Assembly (NCBI GenBank): GCA_003023245.1
Contig: PXTR01000075.1
Location: 1-5,041, forward strand
Direction of reading: 5' to 3'
DNA length: 5,041 nucleotides
DNA from: Bacteroidetes bacterium QS_8_68_15
Lineage (GTDB): Bacteria; Bacteroidota; Rhodothermia; Rhodothermales; Salinibacteraceae
In this document: one piece after another, positions 1 through 5,041 of the stretch
Layout: every line of letters starts with the position of its first letter
Numbering within the stretch: position 1 is the stretch's first letter
Notes under the pieces: generated by a model
Database searches by the model: none
What the model was told of the DNA's origin: nothing
The model's input: the letters and a program-made list of their open reading frames with translations, nothing else
Made by a program: the position numbers and the translations under genes

Positions 1-1
1 C

Positions 2-49
2 ACTGCCGGCGCGACCGTCGTGGGAGCGGAGCCGTGCGAACAACCATGA
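2..49 (+). CDS. Possible 3' end of an upstream gene (partial; mraZ expected by position)
   Basis: Frame 2 is open from the left edge and ends with TGA at 47-49, reading TAGATVVGAEPCEQP. This stop would overlap the rsmH ATG in an ATGA arrangement, a common form of translational coupling. In dcw clusters the gene before rsmH is usually mraZ, but these 15 residues carry no recognisable MraZ motif. Frame 3 is also open, to a TAG at 66-68, and is an equally possible tail. The call rests on gene order and the ATGA overlap only. Confidence 0.25.
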   Translation, partial: TAGATVVGAEPCEQP

Positions 50-1086
50 GCGAGCCAGACGAACGTAGCGAAGCAGGCGGCCCGGCCGCCGCGCGCGGCG
101 AGTACGCTAGCAGCTACCACGCGCCCGTGCTGGCTGAGACGGTCGCGCGCCGGCTCGTCACCGACCCGGACGGCACGTACGTCGACGCCACGCTCGGCGG
201 CGGCGGGCACGCGGCGGCGCTCCTCGACGCGCTCTCCGACGACGGGCGCGTCATCGGAACCGACCGCGACGAGGAGGCGCTTGCTGAAGCGCGAGAGCGG
301 CTGCCCGAGGCCGTTGACGCGGGTCGCCTCACGGTGGCGAAGGGAAACTTTGCCCGCCTCACGACGCTGCTCAATGAGCACGCGCCCGAAAAAGAAGAAG
401 AGGTGGACGGCGTGCTGCTCGACCTGGGCATCTCTTCGCGCCAGCTCGACGCGCCGGAGCGCGGCTTCAGCTTTCAGAAGGAGGGTCCGCTCGACATGCG
501 CTTCGATGCCGAAGAGGGCCGACGCACGGCGGCGCAAATCGTGAGGGACTGGCCCGAAGACGACCTCAAGCAGCTCTTCTACGACTACGGCGAAGAGCCG
601 CGCGCGCCGCAGGTGGCTCGCACCATCGTGGAGGCGCGCCAGGAGCGCTCCCTCGAGACGACCGAGGCGCTGGCGGAGGTGGTGCGCGTCGCGACGATTC
701 CGCCGGAGGAGACGAAGACGCTCGCGCGCGTCTTTCAGGCGCTGCGCATCGCCGTCAACGGGGAGCTGGAGGCGCTCGAATCGGCGCTGCGCGCGCTGCC
801 GGAGGTGCTTCGCGAAGATGGGCGCGTGGCGGTCATCGGGTACCATTCGCTGGAGGACCGCCGCGCGAAGCGCTTTCTGCGCTACGGAAACTTCGAGGGC
901 CGCCCCGTGCGCGACCTCTACGGGCATCTCATCGCGCCGCTGAAGCCGGTCGAGAAGGGCCCGCTGACCGCCTCCGAAGACGAAATTGAACGCAATCCGC
1001 GCGCCCGAAGCGCTCGCCTGCGCATCGCCGCCCGCCGCTCCGACGACGCGGTGGACATCTGGCGCGCGCGCATGGCGGAGGGCTGA
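46..1086 (+). CDS. rsmH: 16S rRNA (cytosine(1402)-N(4))-methyltransferase RsmH (MraW)
   Basis: RsmH is a cytoplasmic SAM-dependent enzyme that methylates N4 of C1402 in the decoding centre of 16S rRNA. From the ATG at 46 the protein has 346 residues, slightly longer than the usual 300-320 because of a non-conserved acidic N-terminal tail. Family motifs appear in order: YHAPVL (24-29), the SAM-binding DATLGGGGH (47-55), GTDRD ending strand 2 (71-75), DGVLLDLGISSRQLD (121-135), ERGFSFQKEGPLDMR (138-152), FQALRIAVNGEL (230-241), IGYHSLEDR (264-272) and the terminal NPRARSARLR (317-326). Together these identify the family beyond reasonable doubt. A GTG at 34 is an alternative start, in frame and 7 bases after GGGAG (22-26), adding MRTT. 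I prefer the ATG because it forms an ATGA overlap with a possible upstream stop. The gene opens the visible part of the dcw cluster and is followed by a 114-base spacer. No key motif is missing. Confidence 0.97.
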   Translation: MSEPDERSEAGGPAAARGEYASSYHAPVLAETVARRLVTDPDGTYVDATLGGGGHAAALLDALSDDGRVIGTDRDEEALAEARERLPEAVDAGRLTVAKGNFARLTTLLNEHAPEKEEEVDGVLLDLGISSRQLDAPERGFSFQKEGPLDMRFDAEEGRRTAAQIVRDWPEDDLKQLFYDYGEEPRAPQVARTIVEARQERSLETTEALAEVVRVATIPPEETKTLARVFQALRIAVNGELEALESALRALPEVLREDGRVAVIGYHSLEDRRAKRFLRYGNFEGRPVRDLYGHLIAPLKPVEKGPLTASEDEIERNPRARSARLRIAARRSDDAVDIWRARMAEG

Positions 1087-1091
1087 CGTTT

Positions 1092-1103
1092 TTTGGATCC
1101 AAA
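1092..1103. repeat. Perfect 12-base palindrome just after rsmH
   Basis: TTTGGATCCAAA is a perfect inverted repeat starting 5 bases after the rsmH stop, preceded by further Ts (run from 1089). It has no loop, so it is not a normal terminator hairpin. It could be a protein-binding site or chance. A similar palindrome lies at 1756-1768 in the next spacer. Confidence 0.35.
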
Positions 1104-1160
1104 CGAGGGCACAGCGGCGCTTTGCCCCTACGATCTCCCCGGCGGCGGTTGGGCTCAGCC

Positions 1161-1188
1161 TTCCACTTTCCCCCTTCCCCCTTTCCTC
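1161..1188 (+). repeat. Heptad-phased pyrimidine tract upstream of ftsL
   Basis: The run reads in 7-base units TTCCACT (1161-1167), TTCCCCC (1168-1174) and TTCCCCC (1175-1181), followed by a degenerate TTTCCTC (1182-1188). It ends 12 bases before the ftsL ATG and contains the 11-mer CTTCCACTTTC (1160-1170), which recurs before ftsI at 1778-1788. The leader has no obvious Shine-Dalgarno sequence, since the bases just before the ATG are CAACCGATCC. The role is unknown; it may be an intergenic simple-repeat family or a leader element. Confidence 0.6.
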
Positions 1189-1200
1189 CGCAACCGATCC

Positions 1201-1629
1201 ATGCCGACGGCCTCGAATACCGAGTCTCGCGTGCAAGTGGGCGAGCCGCTGCCGAAATGGAACGACCTTTCCGGCGAGTCGCCGCCGCAGCCGCAGCAGC
1301 AAGGGCGTGAGGAGGAAAACTCCTGGCGACACCTCGCGACATGGCGCTTCGCGCTTGCGGTGGGGGCGCTCGTCGCTGCCGGCGTGCTCTACGTCGGTCA
1401 CGTGCACGCCACGCAGGCGCTGCTTTCGGAGGTCGAGCGGGCGCGCACCGAGAACCGCCGCCTGCACCTGAAGGCCAGTCGTCTGCAGAGCACCTACGAC
1501 GAGGCGACCGCGCCGTCGGTCATCCATCGGCGCGCTGAAAAGATGGGCCTGGAGGACGGCCTCGGCCGCGAGGGGGGCACGATTTACTTGGGAACCGCCG
1601 ACTCTTCCGAAACGAGCGCTGCACCGTGA
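1201..1629 (+). CDS. ftsL: FtsL-like cell-division protein (single-pass membrane, coiled coil)
   Basis: This is a 142-residue bitopic membrane protein in the ftsL position between rsmH and ftsI. The visible architecture is a cytoplasmic tail (1-48) rich in Pro, Gln and Glu, including PPQPQQQ, then a transmembrane helix at about 49-66 (ALAVGALVAAGVLYVG), then a periplasmic coiled-coil segment at about 72-101 with regularly spaced Leu residues. It closes with the short conserved-style segment IHRRAEKMGLEDG (108-120), typical of FtsL/DivIC proteins. FtsL acts with FtsB/DivIC and FtsQ/DivIB at the septum to recruit and activate FtsW and FtsI. The sequence family is poorly conserved, so the name rests on topology, size and context. 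The frame is open back to a TTG at 1093, but that extension is Pro-rich repeat sequence, so the ATG at 1201 is chosen. The stop codon lies inside a heptad repeat. Confidence 0.88.
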   Translation: MPTASNTESRVQVGEPLPKWNDLSGESPPQPQQQGREEENSWRHLATWRFALAVGALVAAGVLYVGHVHATQALLSEVERARTENRRLHLKASRLQSTYDEATAPSVIHRRAEKMGLEDGLGREGGTIYLGTADSSETSAAP

Positions 1630-1653
1630 AACGTGATGCGTGAAACGTGATGC
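1626..1653 (+). repeat. Tandem 14-base repeat (four heptads) across the ftsL stop codon
   Basis: GTGAAACGTGATGC occurs twice without mismatch (1626-1639 and 1640-1653). Each copy is two related heptads, GTGAAAC and GTGATGC, so the array is 4 x 7 bases. The first heptad contains the ftsL TGA (1627-1629). Because 7 is not a multiple of 3, the TGAs at 1627, 1634, 1641 and 1648 cover all three forward frames. The function is unknown. Confidence 0.85.
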
Positions 1654-1702
1654 AACCTGAAGGCACTTCCTCCCTTCGGTCAGGGCGCGTGAGGAAGCTC
1701 GA

Positions 1703-1722
1703 TCGAAACGCTCGCGCTTCGA
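1703..1722. other. Imperfect inverted repeat in the ftsL-ftsI spacer
   Basis: TCGAAACG (1703-1710) can pair with CGCTTCGA (1715-1722) around a CTCG loop, with one A-C mismatch. No T tract follows, so it does not look like an intrinsic terminator. It may be a weak RNA structure or chance in GC-rich DNA. Confidence 0.25.
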
Positions 1723-1755
1723 CGCTGCCGCCTACGCCATTCGGAAAGCAGCCCG

Positions 1756-1768
1756 TTTCGGTCCGAAA
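1756..1768. repeat. 13-base palindrome upstream of ftsI
   Basis: TTTCGG and CCGAAA flank a single central T (TTTCGGTCCGAAA). The one-base centre is too short for an RNA loop at full pairing, so a DNA-binding dimer site is a more natural reading than a hairpin. It resembles TTTGGATCCAAA at 1092-1103 in the preceding spacer. It starts 60 bases before the ftsI ATG. No recognisable -10/-35 elements accompany it. Confidence 0.35.
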
Positions 1769-1772
1769 AACC

Positions 1773-1799
1773 TTCGACTTCCACTTTCAACCTTCGACC
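1773..1799 (+). repeat. Heptad-phased TTCNAC tract upstream of ftsI
   Basis: The units are TTCGAC (1773-1778, six bases), TTCCACT (1779-1785), TTCAACC (1786-1792) and TTCGACC (1793-1799), a degenerate TTCNACY heptad series. It ends 16 bases before the ftsI ATG and shares the 11-mer CTTCCACTTTC (1778-1788) with the tract before ftsL. CCTTCGAC also recurs at both ends of the tract (1771-1778 and 1791-1798). Confidence 0.65.
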
Positions 1800-1815
1800 C
1801 GCACCCCGTGGAGCC

Positions 1816-3804
1816 ATGAGCGACGCACGAGATCAAATGACTGGACGCATGTATGCGGTGCTGGCCCTGCTGGCCGCGTTGCCGCTGCTGGCGGGCGCGC
1901 GTCTGGCGTGGATTCAAATCGGCGATGACGGGGAGGCTCTGCGTGTCCGCGCTGAGGAGCAGCGCAAAGCGCGCCATGACGTGCCGGCGCTGCGCGGGCG
2001 CATCCTCGACCGCCAGGGCCGCGCCCTCGCCGTCAACACGGCGCGCTACGACCTCGCCGTCGACCCGACCGTCGACGGCTTCGGCGCACGTGACGAAGCG
2101 CTCTACACGAAGCTGTCGGACCTGACCGTGCGCTCCGCCGCACACTACCGCCGCGCGGTGGCCGAGCGCTCCAGCCCGCAGTACGTGCGCCTCGCGCGCG
2201 GCCTCCCGCCCGCGCAGAAAGAACAGGTCGCCGCGCTCGACGTGCCGGGCCTCATCCTCACCCCGCGCTACGGGCGGCGCTACACCTACGGCCGCGCGGC
2301 GGCGCACCTCCTGGGCTACACCGGGGCCGACGGGCAGGGCCTCGCCGGGCTGGAGCTGCGCTACGACGAGTACCTGCACGGGGAGAACGGCTACCGGGTC
2401 AAACGGCGCGACCGGACCGGGAACACGCGAGCGCTCGTCGGCGCGCCGTCGGAACAGCCCGAGCACGGCCAGAGCCTCCAGCTCACCATCGACCTGACCC
2501 AGCAGACCATCCTGGAAGACGAACTGCGCCGCGGCCTGCGCGAAACCGGTTCGCAGTGGGGGGCGGCTGTGGCGCTCGACCCCGAGACCGGTGCGGTGCG
2601 CGCGATGGCGAGCGTGCCGACCTACGACCCGAACCGGCCCGGCGCGTCGCCGCAGGCCGCACGCCGCAACCGCGCGATTACCGATCAGGTCGAACCCGGC
2701 TCCACGTTCAAGCTCCTCACCGCCATCGCTGCGCTCGAAGAAGGCATCACCGGGCTCAACGATTCCGTCGCCACCGGCGAAGGCTACGCCCGCATCGCCG
2801 GCGCGCCGCTGCACGACACGCACGCTCACGGCACGATCCCCTTCAACGAGGTCATCGTCAAGTCCAGCAACATCGGTGCGGCCAAGACGGCGGCGAAGCT
2901 GAAGGAAGAGACGTTCTACCGCTACGCGCGCGACCTGGGCTTTGGCCAGCCGACCTGGATCGACCTGCCCGGCGAGGTGGAGGGGCGCCTGCGCAAGCCG
3001 GGGCGCTGGAGCCGCACCTCGCAGACGCGTATGGCCATCGGCTACGAGGTGGCCGCCACGCCCTTGCAGCTGGCGGTCGCCTACGCCGCATTGGCCAACG
3101 GCGGGCGTGTGGTGCAGCCGCACGTCGTGAAGCGCCGCCTTTCGTGGAGCGGCCACACGCGCTGGAGCACGGCGCAGGACTCGCTACGCCGCGACTCGCT
3201 ACGTCGCGTCTTCAGCGAAGAAACGGCGCGCACGTTGCGCCCGGTCTTCGAGCGCGTCGCCAGTGAGGAGGGCACCGCCGAGCGCGCCGCCGTGTCGGGG
3301 TTGCAGGTGGCCGGCAAAACGGGTACGGCGCGCAAGGTGGTCGGCGGGCGCTACCGGGCCGGTAAGTACCGCGCTCTCTTCGCCGGCTTCTTCCCCGCCG
3401 ATGACCCGGAGGTGGCCCTCGCCGTCATCTACGACGAGCCGGAAACCAGCATCTACGGCGGCGTCGTGGTCGCGCCGGTCTTTCGCCGTATCGCGCGCCG
3501 CTGGGCGACCACGGTGCCGGAGCTGGCTGCGCGCCTCCAGCGGGACGACGGCGCGAACGATGATGCGCAGACGGAAGACGAGAAAGCGCAACCGCTTCCC
3601 GCCGCTCCCGCGCCGCAAGACGCGCTCCCCGCTGAGACGCGCCGCCTGCCGGATCTGACGGGCCGCTCCACGCGCCGCGCGCGCCACTGGCTTGCCGCCC
3701 GCGGCGTCGACGTGCGCCTCAACGGCGACGGCGCGGTCGTGCGCTCGCAGCGGCCCACTGCCGGCACGCCTCTGCCCGAACACGCTACGCTCACTGCGAG
3801 ATGA
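1816..3804 (+). CDS. ftsI: Division-specific peptidoglycan transpeptidase FtsI (class B PBP) with C-terminal PASTA domain
   Basis: FtsI cross-links septal peptidoglycan in the periplasm, in complex with FtsW and activated through FtsQLB. The 662-residue protein starts with a short charged tail and a signal-anchor helix at about 13-35. The class B dimerisation (pedestal) domain follows, with RGRILDRQGRALAVN (60-74) and HLLGYTG (164-170). The transpeptidase domain begins near DPETGAVRAMASVPTYDPN (from 255) and contains all three active-site motifs: S296-T-F-K299 with the catalytic serine, S350-S-N352, and K501-T-G-T504. A Pro- and acid-rich linker (about 575-608) leads to one PASTA domain (about 611-662: LPDLTGRS, then QRPTAGTPLPEHATLT), which explains the length beyond the roughly 590 residues of E. 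coli FtsI. A SpoVD-like naming is possible, but dcw context favours FtsI. The ATG at 1816 is chosen; the in-frame ATGs at 1837 and 1849 would shorten only the tail. An in-frame DSLRR duplication lies at 455-464. Confidence 0.96.
   Translation: MSDARDQMTGRMYAVLALLAALPLLAGARLAWIQIGDDGEALRVRAEEQRKARHDVPALRGRILDRQGRALAVNTARYDLAVDPTVDGFGARDEALYTKLSDLTVRSAAHYRRAVAERSSPQYVRLARGLPPAQKEQVAALDVPGLILTPRYGRRYTYGRAAAHLLGYTGADGQGLAGLELRYDEYLHGENGYRVKRRDRTGNTRALVGAPSEQPEHGQSLQLTIDLTQQTILEDELRRGLRETGSQWGAAVALDPETGAVRAMASVPTYDPNRPGASPQAARRNRAITDQVEPGSTFKLLTAIAALEEGITGLNDSVATGEGYARIAGAPLHDTHAHGTIPFNEVIVKSSNIGAAKTAAKLKEETFYRYARDLGFGQPTWIDLPGEVEGRLRKPGRWSRTSQTRMAIGYEVAATPLQLAVAYAALANGGRVVQPHVVKRRLSWSGHTRWSTAQDSLRRDSLRRVFSEETARTLRPVFERVASEEGTAERAAVSGLQVAGKTGTARKVVGGRYRAGKYRALFAGFFPADDPEVALAVIYDEPETSIYGGVVVAPVFRRIARRWATTVPELAARLQRDDGANDDAQTEDEKAQPLPAAPAPQDALPAETRRLPDLTGRSTRRARHWLAARGVDVRLNGDGAVVRSQRPTAGTPLPEHATLTAR
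3178..3207 (+). repeat. In-frame 15-base tandem duplication inside ftsI (DSLRR twice)
   Basis: GACTCGCTACGCCGC (3178-3192) is followed directly by GACTCGCTACGTCGC (3193-3207). The copies differ by one silent base. They encode DSLRR-DSLRR at residues 455-464, between the SxN and KTG motifs, just before FSEETARTLRPVF. The duplication keeps the frame and lengthens a surface segment, so the protein is probably still functional. Confidence 0.9.
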
Positions 3805-3840
3805 GGACACGGCAGGAGCGCCGCGCCCTACGTACCGCTC

Positions 3841-3904
3841 CACCGCACAGACGCTTCACCGCACAGACGCTTCACCGCACGGACGCCCCACTGCACGGGC
3901 GCTC
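3841..3904 (+). repeat. Four-copy 16-base tandem repeat in the ftsI-murE spacer
   Basis: CACCGCACAGACGCTT occurs perfectly twice (3841-3856, 3857-3872), then as CACCGCACGGACGCCC (3873-3888) and CACTGCACGGGCGCTC (3889-3904), so the copies diverge steadily toward murE. The array ends 17 bases before the murE ATG and fills over half of the 117-base spacer. It has no dyad symmetry, is uninterrupted by spacers and is not CRISPR-like. It could be a slippage-prone tandem repeat, an iteron-like binding array or a neutral minisatellite. Confidence 0.9.
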
Positions 3905-3921
3905 CCCATGCCCCCGACCTG

Positions 3922-5041
3922 ATGCGCCTCACCGCCCTCCGCCGCCGCCTGGCCGACGCCGATCTGCTCCCCGCGAGCAACGCGGGCGCGGTGCGTCAGA
4001 TCGGGCGTGTGGAGGGGCGTCCCGAAGGCGAGCGTGATCTCGATATCAGCCACGTCACCGACGACAGCCGCGCGGTCGAGCCGGGCAGCCTCTTCGTCGC
4101 CGTGCGCGGCCACGAGGCCGACGGGCACGACTTCATCGCGCAGGCCGTCGAAAACGGAGCGGCCGCCGTGCTCTGCGAGGCGCTTCCCGAAGCGAGCGAC
4201 GCCGATGACGAAACCGACTCTGTCGGTGACCGCGACGCCGTGGTCGTGCGCTGCCGCGACACGCGCGCGGCGCTGGCGGAGACTGCGGCGGCCTTTTACG
4301 GCGCCCCCTCGTGCGAGCTGAAGCTCGTCGGCGTCACCGGGACCAACGGCAAGACCACCACCGCCTACCTCGTGCGTCACACGCTGCGGGCCCTCGGCGA
4401 ACGGTCCGCTCTCATCGGCACCGTCGAGACCGACCTGGGCGCGGGCGCGACCGAGGCCGCGCTCACCACGCCGGGGCCGCTCCAGCTTCAGCAAATGCTG
4501 CGCACCGCCACCGACAATGGCTGCACCGCCGGCGCGATGGAGGTCTCTTCCCACGCACTCGACCAAGACCGCACGCGCGCCACGCGCTTCGCCGCGGGCG
4601 TCTTCACCAACCTGACCCCCGAGCACCTCGACTATCACGGCACGCTCGAAAACTACCGCGCGGCCAAAAAGCGCCTCTTCGACACGCTCCCGGCCGCCGG
4701 CGTCGCCATATACAACGCTGACGATGCGGCCGGCGAGGTCGTCGTGCGCGACACTCCGGCACGCAAGATTTCCTTCGGCGAAACCGGCGACGTGCCCCTC
4801 CGCGTGCAGGACAACCGCCTCGACGGGCTGCGCCTTGCGCTCGACGGAGCCGCGCCACGGCGCTTTCGGCTGGTCGGCCGCTTCAACGCTTACAACCTCG
4901 CCGCCGCCTACGCCGTCGCCCGCGCGATGGGCTACGAGCAGGGCGAGACGCTCGACGCCCTCGCCGAGGCCCCGCCCGTGCCGGGCCGCTTCGAGCAGGT
5001 GCGGTTCCCGGCGACCGACGGCGAAGGCGCGTCCGAAAGCC
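3922..5041 (+). CDS. murE: UDP-N-acetylmuramyl-tripeptide synthetase MurE (partial, 3' end outside the window)
   Basis: MurE is the cytoplasmic ATP-dependent ligase that adds the third amino acid (meso-diaminopimelate or lysine) to UDP-MurNAc-L-Ala-D-Glu. About 373 of an expected 490-520 residues are visible, open to the right edge. The N-terminal UDP-binding domain has DDSRAVEPGSLFVAVRGHEADGH (47-69). The central domain has the ATP P-loop TGTNGKTTT (139-147), TTPGPLQLQ (182-190), MEVSSHAL (206-213), FTNLTPEHLDYHG (228-240) and YRAAK, whose K249 matches the carbamylated Mg-binding lysine. Further on are YNADD (264-268), the VGRFNAYNLAAA segment and PVPGRFEQV, near the entry to the C-terminal domain. 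The DNPR-type motif that indicates diaminopimelate use lies beyond the window, so the amino-acid specificity is unresolved. The ATG at 3922 is the natural start; no Shine-Dalgarno sequence is evident. The region around 88-105 is unusually acidic (SDADDETDS). Confidence 0.95.
   Translation, partial: MRLTALRRRLADADLLPASNAGAVRQIGRVEGRPEGERDLDISHVTDDSRAVEPGSLFVAVRGHEADGHDFIAQAVENGAAAVLCEALPEASDADDETDSVGDRDAVVVRCRDTRAALAETAAAFYGAPSCELKLVGVTGTNGKTTTAYLVRHTLRALGERSALIGTVETDLGAGATEAALTTPGPLQLQQMLRTATDNGCTAGAMEVSSHALDQDRTRATRFAAGVFTNLTPEHLDYHGTLENYRAAKKRLFDTLPAAGVAIYNADDAAGEVVVRDTPARKISFGETGDVPLRVQDNRLDGLRLALDGAAPRRFRLVGRFNAYNLAAAYAVARAMGYEQGETLDALAEAPPVPGRFEQVRFPATDGEGASES

Noticed and set aside
1084..1094. 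Intrinsic terminator after rsmH suggested by a run of Ts
   Set aside because: No stable GC-rich hairpin precedes the T run at 1089-1094, and the downstream genes belong to the same functional cluster.
1093..1200. N-terminal extension of the ftsL-like protein from a TTG start
   Set aside because: The extension is translated from spacer and heptad pyrimidine sequence, shows no conserved feature, and the ATG at 1201 gives a normal FtsL-like length.
1647..1928. Small open frame starting in the ftsL-ftsI spacer
   Set aside because: It begins inside the heptad repeat, overlaps the start of ftsI in another frame and has no recognisable domain.
1732..3156. Long open frame of 474 codons on the minus strand opposite ftsI
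   Set aside because: It lies antisense to a gene with complete catalytic motifs, is Arg/Ala/Gly/Val-rich without recognisable domains, and is a typical artefact of GC-rich codon use.
2556..3266. Open frame of 236 codons on the + strand in another frame within ftsI
   Set aside because: Its composition is dominated by Arg, Ala and Gly with no domain, and the overlapping frame encodes the SxxK and SxN motifs of the transpeptidase.
3841..3904. CRISPR array
   Set aside because: The units are 16 bases, directly adjacent without spacers and progressively diverged, so this is a simple tandem repeat.
3856..4638. Open frame of 260 codons on the minus strand opposite murE
   Set aside because: It is antisense to clear MurE motifs, crosses the 16-base repeat and shows no family signature.

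Overview
The window is a stretch of the conserved bacterial division and cell-wall (dcw) cluster. All genes lie on the + strand in the standard order: rsmH (mraW), an ftsL-like gene, ftsI (division transpeptidase with a C-terminal PASTA domain), and the first part of murE, which runs off the right edge. The DNA is very GC-rich, with strong G/C preference at third codon positions, and the proteins are rich in Asp, Glu, Arg and Ala. RsmH features such as the YGNFEG and VRDLYG segment, the PASTA-tailed FtsI and the acidic, GC-rich coding style suggest a Rhodothermota/Bacteroidota-type bacterium (Salinibacter, Rubricoccus or Rubrivirga relatives). This placement is an inference from memory of the families, not a search result.

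Layout: bases 1-49 may hold the very end of an upstream gene (mraZ would be expected). rsmH follows to 1086. A 114-base gap leads to the ftsL-like gene (1201-1629), which encodes a small single-pass membrane protein with a coiled coil. A 186-base gap leads to ftsI (1816-3804), with complete SxxK, SxN and KTG motifs. A 117-base gap leads to murE (3922 to beyond 5041), with the ATP-binding loop and the carbamylated-lysine region visible but the C-terminal substrate-selectivity motif missing.

The genes act together in septal peptidoglycan synthesis. MurE adds the third amino acid to the UDP-MurNAc-dipeptide in the cytoplasm. FtsI cross-links the finished material at the septum. FtsL is part of the membrane complex that places and activates FtsI. 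RsmH methylates 16S rRNA and is traditionally carried in this cluster.

The genes themselves are ordinary. The unusual part is the spacers. Where dcw genes are often tightly packed or overlapping, all three gaps here exceed 110 bases and each holds short-period repeats: heptanucleotide-phased pyrimidine tracts before ftsL and ftsI, a GTGAAAC/GTGATGC heptad array across the ftsL stop codon, and a four-copy 16-base tandem repeat before murE. Two short perfect palindromes also lie in the first two gaps. I see no evidence of a mobile element, CRISPR array, RNA gene or undescribed multi-gene system.
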